From assembly GCA_964485695.1 (NCBI GenBank), contig CAZAKZ010000015.1, forward strand, positions 1 to 62,509: a stretch of DNA of 62,509 bases. Direction: 5' to 3'. A program made the translations under genes and the position numbers. Below are positions 61,097-62,509 of the stretch, one piece after another. The DNA is from CAZAKZ01 sp964485695 (GTDB taxonomy: Bacteria > Planctomycetota > JAFGQW01). Under the pieces are notes generated by a model. It was not told where the DNA came from. It made no database searches and was given only the letters and a program-made list of their open reading frames with translations. Position 1 is the first letter of the stretch; each line of letters starts with the position of its first letter.

Positions 61097-62446
61097 TCAC
61101 TGTTTGATGTGAAGCACGGTCGGTCCGGAAATGTGAGAAACCCCGGCCGAGGCTCCGGGATCCAGCACCAGGGCCACGGCCCACATCTTGACGCCCTTCA
61201 GGGCCGAACCGAGGCCGTTGGTGTCCACCTTCACGCGGGCTTCTCCGAACGCGTCCAGGAATCCCGCGGTATTCTCGAGGATGCCCTGGATGCCTCCGTT
61301 CAGGCACAGAAGGGTCAATTCATCCGGAACGAGGGGAATTTCGCGTTTGTCGGACAGCAGAGGCCCGGGCCGGACGCCGGCGAGGCTGAACGCGACTCTG
61401 AACTGCCGGCCGCCCTCACCCGGGTAGCTGAGGCGGAGGCTCCTGCCGTTGGGTGGGGCGTCCATGAACCAGGAGAGGTTGCGGCTCCCGACCCGGAGCA
61501 GGGAGGATCGCAAGTAGGGCGTGAATCCCTGGATGTTCGAGGCGCCCGCCACGGTGCCGTCGGATTTCATCCGGATGATCTGATAGGTGTAGGGAGCGGT
61601 CATGGTCCGGCCCAGGACGTAATACCTGACACCCTTGGTTCTCTGGTCTGCAAGGGTCATGTCCGCTGGAATCACGGAGATGGGAGACGGGGAGATGGGA
61701 AAGATACCGATTTCCGGATGGACGCGGAGGAGCTTTCCTCCCCGCAATGTCGCATCGTAGCTCATGTCCAGGAAGGCGCCCGTCGTCCCCTCGAAGTATG
61801 GCTCCTTGGCTCCGTAGTAGATTGACGTGGTCACAGCCTGCTTGTAAAGGGCAAAGTCCGTGACCGTGCCGGTCGAGGGATCGATGCGAAAATAGCCGTA
61901 CTTTCGTGGGGTCGAGAGGGTCATGCTCCGGCCCACCAGCTGGCCCGAATCCTCGTCCGTGGTCAGGGCCAGGTAATAGGCGTAGAGGTTCTGGACGGTT
62001 GAGAGCAGGGTAAGCTTGTTGCCTTGCAGCCGGTAGAGATCGAAGCTCGTGGCCGTGGTCTGCTGATTCACCACCAGCCACTCCCCGTCGCAGGTCCTCA
62101 CCATGGCCGAAGGCCGGACCAGGGGAGAGCCCGACACCAGGGTCTTCACGGTACCGCCCGGGGCTATATCGAAGATCACCCCGGTGTAGGTGGGCGGGGA
62201 ATACAGGTATCCGACGGCCCTGTACGACTTGTTGTCTTCGGCAACCACGATGGTCTGGGGAATATTGCCCGCAGGCAGGTTCGCCACGGTCGCCAGCACG
62301 GCGCCCTGGCTCGAGACCTGGTAGAGCACCACGGGTTGCTGCATCGACGTATAGGAGAAAGCGACGAATGTGTCCTGGGCCTGAGCAAGGGTTGGCACCT
62401 GCAGGACAGCGAGCGCAAGGACGAGGCAGGATATCGATCGCATCAT
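61097..62446 (-). CDS. secreted protein with planctomycete-style C-terminal domain
   Basis: 449 residues. Signal peptide (about 1-24, AQA cleavage). Beta-rich repeats of a propeller-like type (about 30-310), then a C-terminal beta domain (about 335-449) with an LPLVPDEL-like and VKVDTNGLG segment matching the style of the C-terminal domain in the FG-GAP protein at 58866. AGGAAG precedes two ATGs; the first is chosen. Near the window edge, so upstream partners are unseen. Confidence 0.72.
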   Translation of the reverse strand: MMRSISCLVLALAVLQVPTLAQAQDTFVAFSYTSMQQPVVLYQVSSQGAVLATVANLPAGNIPQTIVVAEDNKSYRAVGYLYSPPTYTGVIFDIAPGGTVKTLVSGSPLVRPSAMVRTCDGEWLVVNQQTTATSFDLYRLQGNKLTLLSTVQNLYAYYLALTTDEDSGQLVGRSMTLSTPRKYGYFRIDPSTGTVTDFALYKQAVTTSIYYGAKEPYFEGTTGAFLDMSYDATLRGGKLLRVHPEIGIFPISPSPISVIPADMTLADQRTKGVRYYVLGRTMTAPYTYQIIRMKSDGTVAGASNIQGFTPYLRSSLLRVGSRNLSWFMDAPPNGRSLRLSYPGEGGRQFRVAFSLAGVRPGPLLSDKREIPLVPDELTLLCLNGGIQGILENTAGFLDAFGEARVKVDTNGLGSALKGVKMWAVALVLDPGASAGVSHISGPTVLHIKQ

Positions 62447-62509
62447 AGTCTTCCTGTAACTACTCACCCCATAAGAGTCCATAAAATCGATTCAGCCCCA
62501 CCATAACAC

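Overview
The window is GC-rich and almost entirely protein-coding, with most genes on the minus strand. It suggests a Gram-negative anaerobe that respires sulfate or another sulfur oxyanion. The evidence is a complete sat-aprBA-qmoABC set, dsrMK, membrane Hmc-type redox subunits, lipoproteins and an Mla-type transporter. The second half carries protein styles common in Planctomycetota and some other deep-branching phyla: FG-GAP proteins with a characteristic beta-rich C-terminal domain, zinc-ribbon/gluzincin membrane peptidases, several zf-HC2 proteins and a Pkn kinase. No rRNA, tRNA or marker gene is present, so the phylum is an inference. dsrAB and dsrC are not in the window.

Region 1 (138-21394, all minus) reads in transcription order: sat; a 480 bp gap; a small repeat-bearing ORF; aprB; aprA; a zinc-ribbon protein; a YkgJ-type cysteine-cluster protein; qmoA, qmoB, qmoC; dsrM, dsrK; then receiver, PAS histidine kinase, receiver, receiver; then a second redox complex made of a DsrK/HmcF-like protein, a cytochrome b (HmcE/DsrM-like), a four-cluster ferredoxin (HmcB/DsrO-like) and an NrfD/HybB-type membrane protein fused to a six-heme cytochrome c. 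It reads as one electron-transport island. Sat and AprBA convert sulfate to APS and sulfite, QmoABC links AprBA to menaquinone, DsrMK links menaquinone to cytoplasmic thiol/disulfide chemistry, and the last complex could connect periplasmic hemes, quinone and the cytoplasm. The signalling genes in the middle have no DNA-binding output.

Region 2 (21893-43094) is periplasmic and carbohydrate housekeeping. It holds two tandem DUF3857/transglutaminase-like proteins, one with its catalytic Cys and His replaced; dipeptidase PepD; an S9 peptidase; a trehalose operon (otsA-otsB-DUF5752-treT); a nitrilase-family amidase; a double-DUF192 membrane protein; a methyltransferase; and an alpha-glucan phosphorylase. 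Next is a thioredoxin-like gene interrupted by one in-frame TGA at the active-site position with a bSECIS-like hairpin directly downstream, a selenoprotein candidate. The last gene is a zinc-ribbon membrane peptidase.

Region 3 (43321-62446) holds a large lipoprotein and a secreted metalloprotease on the plus strand; a fused MlaF-MlaE ABC transporter with its anchored partner and a zf-HC2 protein; an ECF sigma/anti-sigma/secreted-protein cluster; a Ser/Thr kinase with a strong terminator upstream of it that implies an unannotated minus-strand transcript; an FG-GAP protein; a lipoprotein that seems to start at CTG; and a secreted protein.

The strongest leads are the qmo-dsr-two-component-Hmc island with its NrfD-hexaheme fusion, the candidate selenoprotein, the kinase-upstream terminator/RNA, and the tandem active and degenerate transglutaminase pair.
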